Of a stretch of DNA of 6,536 nucleotides, positions 5,399 through 6,536 are shown in pieces (the stretch's first letter is position 1; each line of letters opens with the position of its first letter). The translations under genes were made by a program, and so were the position numbers. Source of the DNA: Syntrophobacterales bacterium (GTDB lineage: Bacteria > Desulfobacterota > Syntrophobacteria > BM002); contig JAUWKY010000139.1 in NCBI GenBank assembly GCA_030613915.1, forward strand, positions 1 to 6,536, read 5' to 3'. Under the pieces are notes generated by a model. The model was not told the DNA's origin and searched no databases. It saw nothing but the letters and a program-made list of their open reading frames with translations.

Positions 5399-5409
5399 CC
5401 TCTATCAGC

Positions 5410-6360
5410 TCAGGCATGATTTCTGAGCTTGAGCTCCACCGGGTGTGGGTTCAGGTAGACCTGCTGTTTGAGGTAAGGCTGGTCGTATTTGCCCACATAG
5501 TGTTTGATCAGAGTAAGGGGTACGATAAGGGGAATATAGCCTTCCCGGTATTGATTGAATATCTCCAGCAGTTCGTACTTTTCGCCAGCGGAGAGCTGCT
5601 TTTTGAAATATCCCATCATGTGCTGGAGCACGTTAGTATTTTTTTTGACGGTGGTTTTTAGCTTCAAGGCCTCCATAAACAAAGCCTGATATTGCGAGTA
5701 TAGCTGTTTAGGAGAGATGCTCTTGGCTGCCGCCACCAGTTTTCCCAGGATGCGGGAATGCTTCTGGCCGTGAGATAGAATGAGCGACTTATGCTGCGTG
5801 TGGAAGGCGACCAGCCTCCCCCTGCTCCTTTTTTCATCCAAGAGGTCCCTCCAGCGCTTCAGTGCAAAGATACGCTCGATGAAGTTCTCCCGCAGCTTAA
5901 TGTCGTGCAGTCGCCCATCCTCTTCAACTGGAAGCAAGGGGAAATGCTCCATGAAAATCCGGGCGAACATGCCCACGCCCTTTTTTCCCGGGATTCCCTT
6001 TTCGTTGTAAACCCGGACCCTCTCCATGCCTGAACTGGGGGAACGGCTCTTGAAGATAAAGCCACACAGATCCTCCTTCTCCAGTTCCTTCACCCTTTTT
6101 CGGGCCCAGGTGATCATCCGCTTGGTGTGATCAATCCTGGTCCGGCTTGTGACCAGGCGGGGTGAGTCCGGGTCCCCCTCCAGATGCATTGATTCCCGGG
6201 GCACTCCCAGCCCACATTCCACCTCCGGGCAAACTGGTACAAACTCCAGAAATTGACCGAGGGTATCGGTAACGAACCGATCCCTTTTGTGCCCGCCGTC
6301 GTAGCGAACACTCTCACCTAAGAGGCATGTACTTATTCCTATGCGGATCTTTTCTTCCAT
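5410..6360 (-). CDS. DUF523-DUF1722 two-domain protein (TudS/YbgA related)
   Basis: A 316-residue cytoplasmic protein, full length for the fusion family. DUF523 (about residues 5-155) opens with ISTCLLGESVRYDGGHKR (C12) and continues with VPVCPEVECGLGVPRE (C44, C49). It has C99 in LCGFIFKS, and SPSSGMERVRVYN. A linker with LPVEEDGRLHD leads to DUF1722 (about 190-306), typified by FHTQHKSLILSHGQKHSRILGKLV and by LIVPLTLIKHYVGKYDQPYLKQQVYLNPHP. Single-domain DUF523 includes TudS, a [4Fe-4S] thiouracil desulfidase whose cluster is held by three Cys; the fusion's role is not established. As I recall the family, SPSCG carries the third Cys, but here it is Ser110 (codon TCA, 6033-6031), so cluster binding may differ. 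The ATG at 6360 fits the family N-terminus; no clear ribosome binding site is seen. It stands alone. Confidence 0.92.
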   Translation of the reverse strand: MEEKIRIGISTCLLGESVRYDGGHKRDRFVTDTLGQFLEFVPVCPEVECGLGVPRESMHLEGDPDSPRLVTSRTRIDHTKRMITWARKRVKELEKEDLCGFIFKSRSPSSGMERVRVYNEKGIPGKKGVGMFARIFMEHFPLLPVEEDGRLHDIKLRENFIERIFALKRWRDLLDEKRSRGRLVAFHTQHKSLILSHGQKHSRILGKLVAAAKSISPKQLYSQYQALFMEALKLKTTVKKNTNVLQHMMGYFKKQLSAGEKYELLEIFNQYREGYIPLIVPLTLIKHYVGKYDQPYLKQQVYLNPHPVELKLRNHA

Positions 6361-6401
6361 GAACTAGCCAAAAGACACTACGTCCATAGCATCAAGCAGT
6401 T

Positions 6402-6502
6402 GATTAGGGAATTAGGTAATTAGTTGATTAGTAAACGGCAAACGGTAAGCTGAGAATGACTAGCCTCTTTGACTAATTCTCTAATTCTCTAATTGACTAA
6501 TC
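6402..6502. repeat. Mirrored pair of 8-bp-periodic ATTAG arrays
   Basis: Left arm: four 8-bp units of the form NATTAGNN (6402-6433). Right arm: the same pattern inverted, GACTAATT, CTCTAATT, CTCTAATT, GACTAATC (6471-6502). The 37 bases between contain AAACGGC/AAACGGT, also echoed near 5093. The arms can pair as an imperfect long hairpin. It lies upstream of the DUF523-DUF1722 start. Confidence 0.75.
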
Positions 6503-6536
6503 TCCTTGCTGCCAGCTGTATTTCCCTATGCTCTAT

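Larger units (their letters stand above)
5003..5409. other. 407-bp intergenic region made largely of short repeats
   Basis: I see no coding sequence. From left to right it holds an inverted repeat (5016-5040), a GCCCTTCGACAGCCTCAGGGC-type dispersed hairpin, three AAAAGTAGT units, a TCAGGTG array with a small hairpin, and a doubled AAATCCGCAAT with CCTCAAT units between. No obvious terminator for the DUF523 gene is present. Confidence 0.6.

Overview
The window reads as chromosomal DNA of a Gram-negative, probably anaerobic bacterium. Gene style and intergenic repeats are reminiscent of the Desulfobacterota (former Deltaproteobacteria). That placement is an inference, because no taxonomic marker gene is present. 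There are eight protein genes and no rRNA, tRNA, CRISPR array, transposase, phage gene or recognisable defence system.

Layout. Three genes lie on the plus strand in the left part: an exported protein with an HExxH zinc-protease-like motif (244-921), an EamA/DMT-family transporter (971-1978) and the ribosome-rescue hydrolase ArfB (2309-2740). Five lie on the minus strand in the right part. Read in transcription order these are a DUF523-DUF1722 protein (6360-5410), a four-helix membrane protein (5002-4523), a two-gene unit of an unknown soluble protein (4391-3963) plus a rubrerythrin/ferritin-like diiron protein (3941-3411), and a YkgJ-type cysteine-cluster protein (3259-2951). The two groups converge at a 197-bp palindromic element (2754-2950) with perfect 22-bp terminal inverted repeats.

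How the genes relate. Only the unknown gene and the ferritin-like gene look like a true operon: 21 bp apart, strong ribosome binding sites on both, one terminator after the second, and a promoter-like sequence overlapped by an inverted repeat in front. The other genes look like single-gene units from housekeeping and accessory metabolism: translation rescue, metabolite export, metal or Fe-S chemistry. The ferritin-like, YkgJ and DUF523 proteins all belong to metal-binding families, but their clustering may be chance.

The most distinctive content is intergenic. It includes the 197-bp MITE-like element, and a solo copy of its end 1.5 kb away that also touches a stop codon. It also includes a two-hairpin REP-like element (2036-2127), a patchwork of 7-, 8- and 9-bp tandem repeats (5060-5400), and a mirrored pair of 8-bp-periodic ATTAG arrays (6402-6502). 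The most interesting protein observation is that the DUF523 domain has Ser where the family usually has its third conserved Cys. I do not see convincing evidence of a new multi-gene system. The best candidates for something undescribed are the repeat element at gene 3' ends and the unknown protein paired with the ferritin-like protein.
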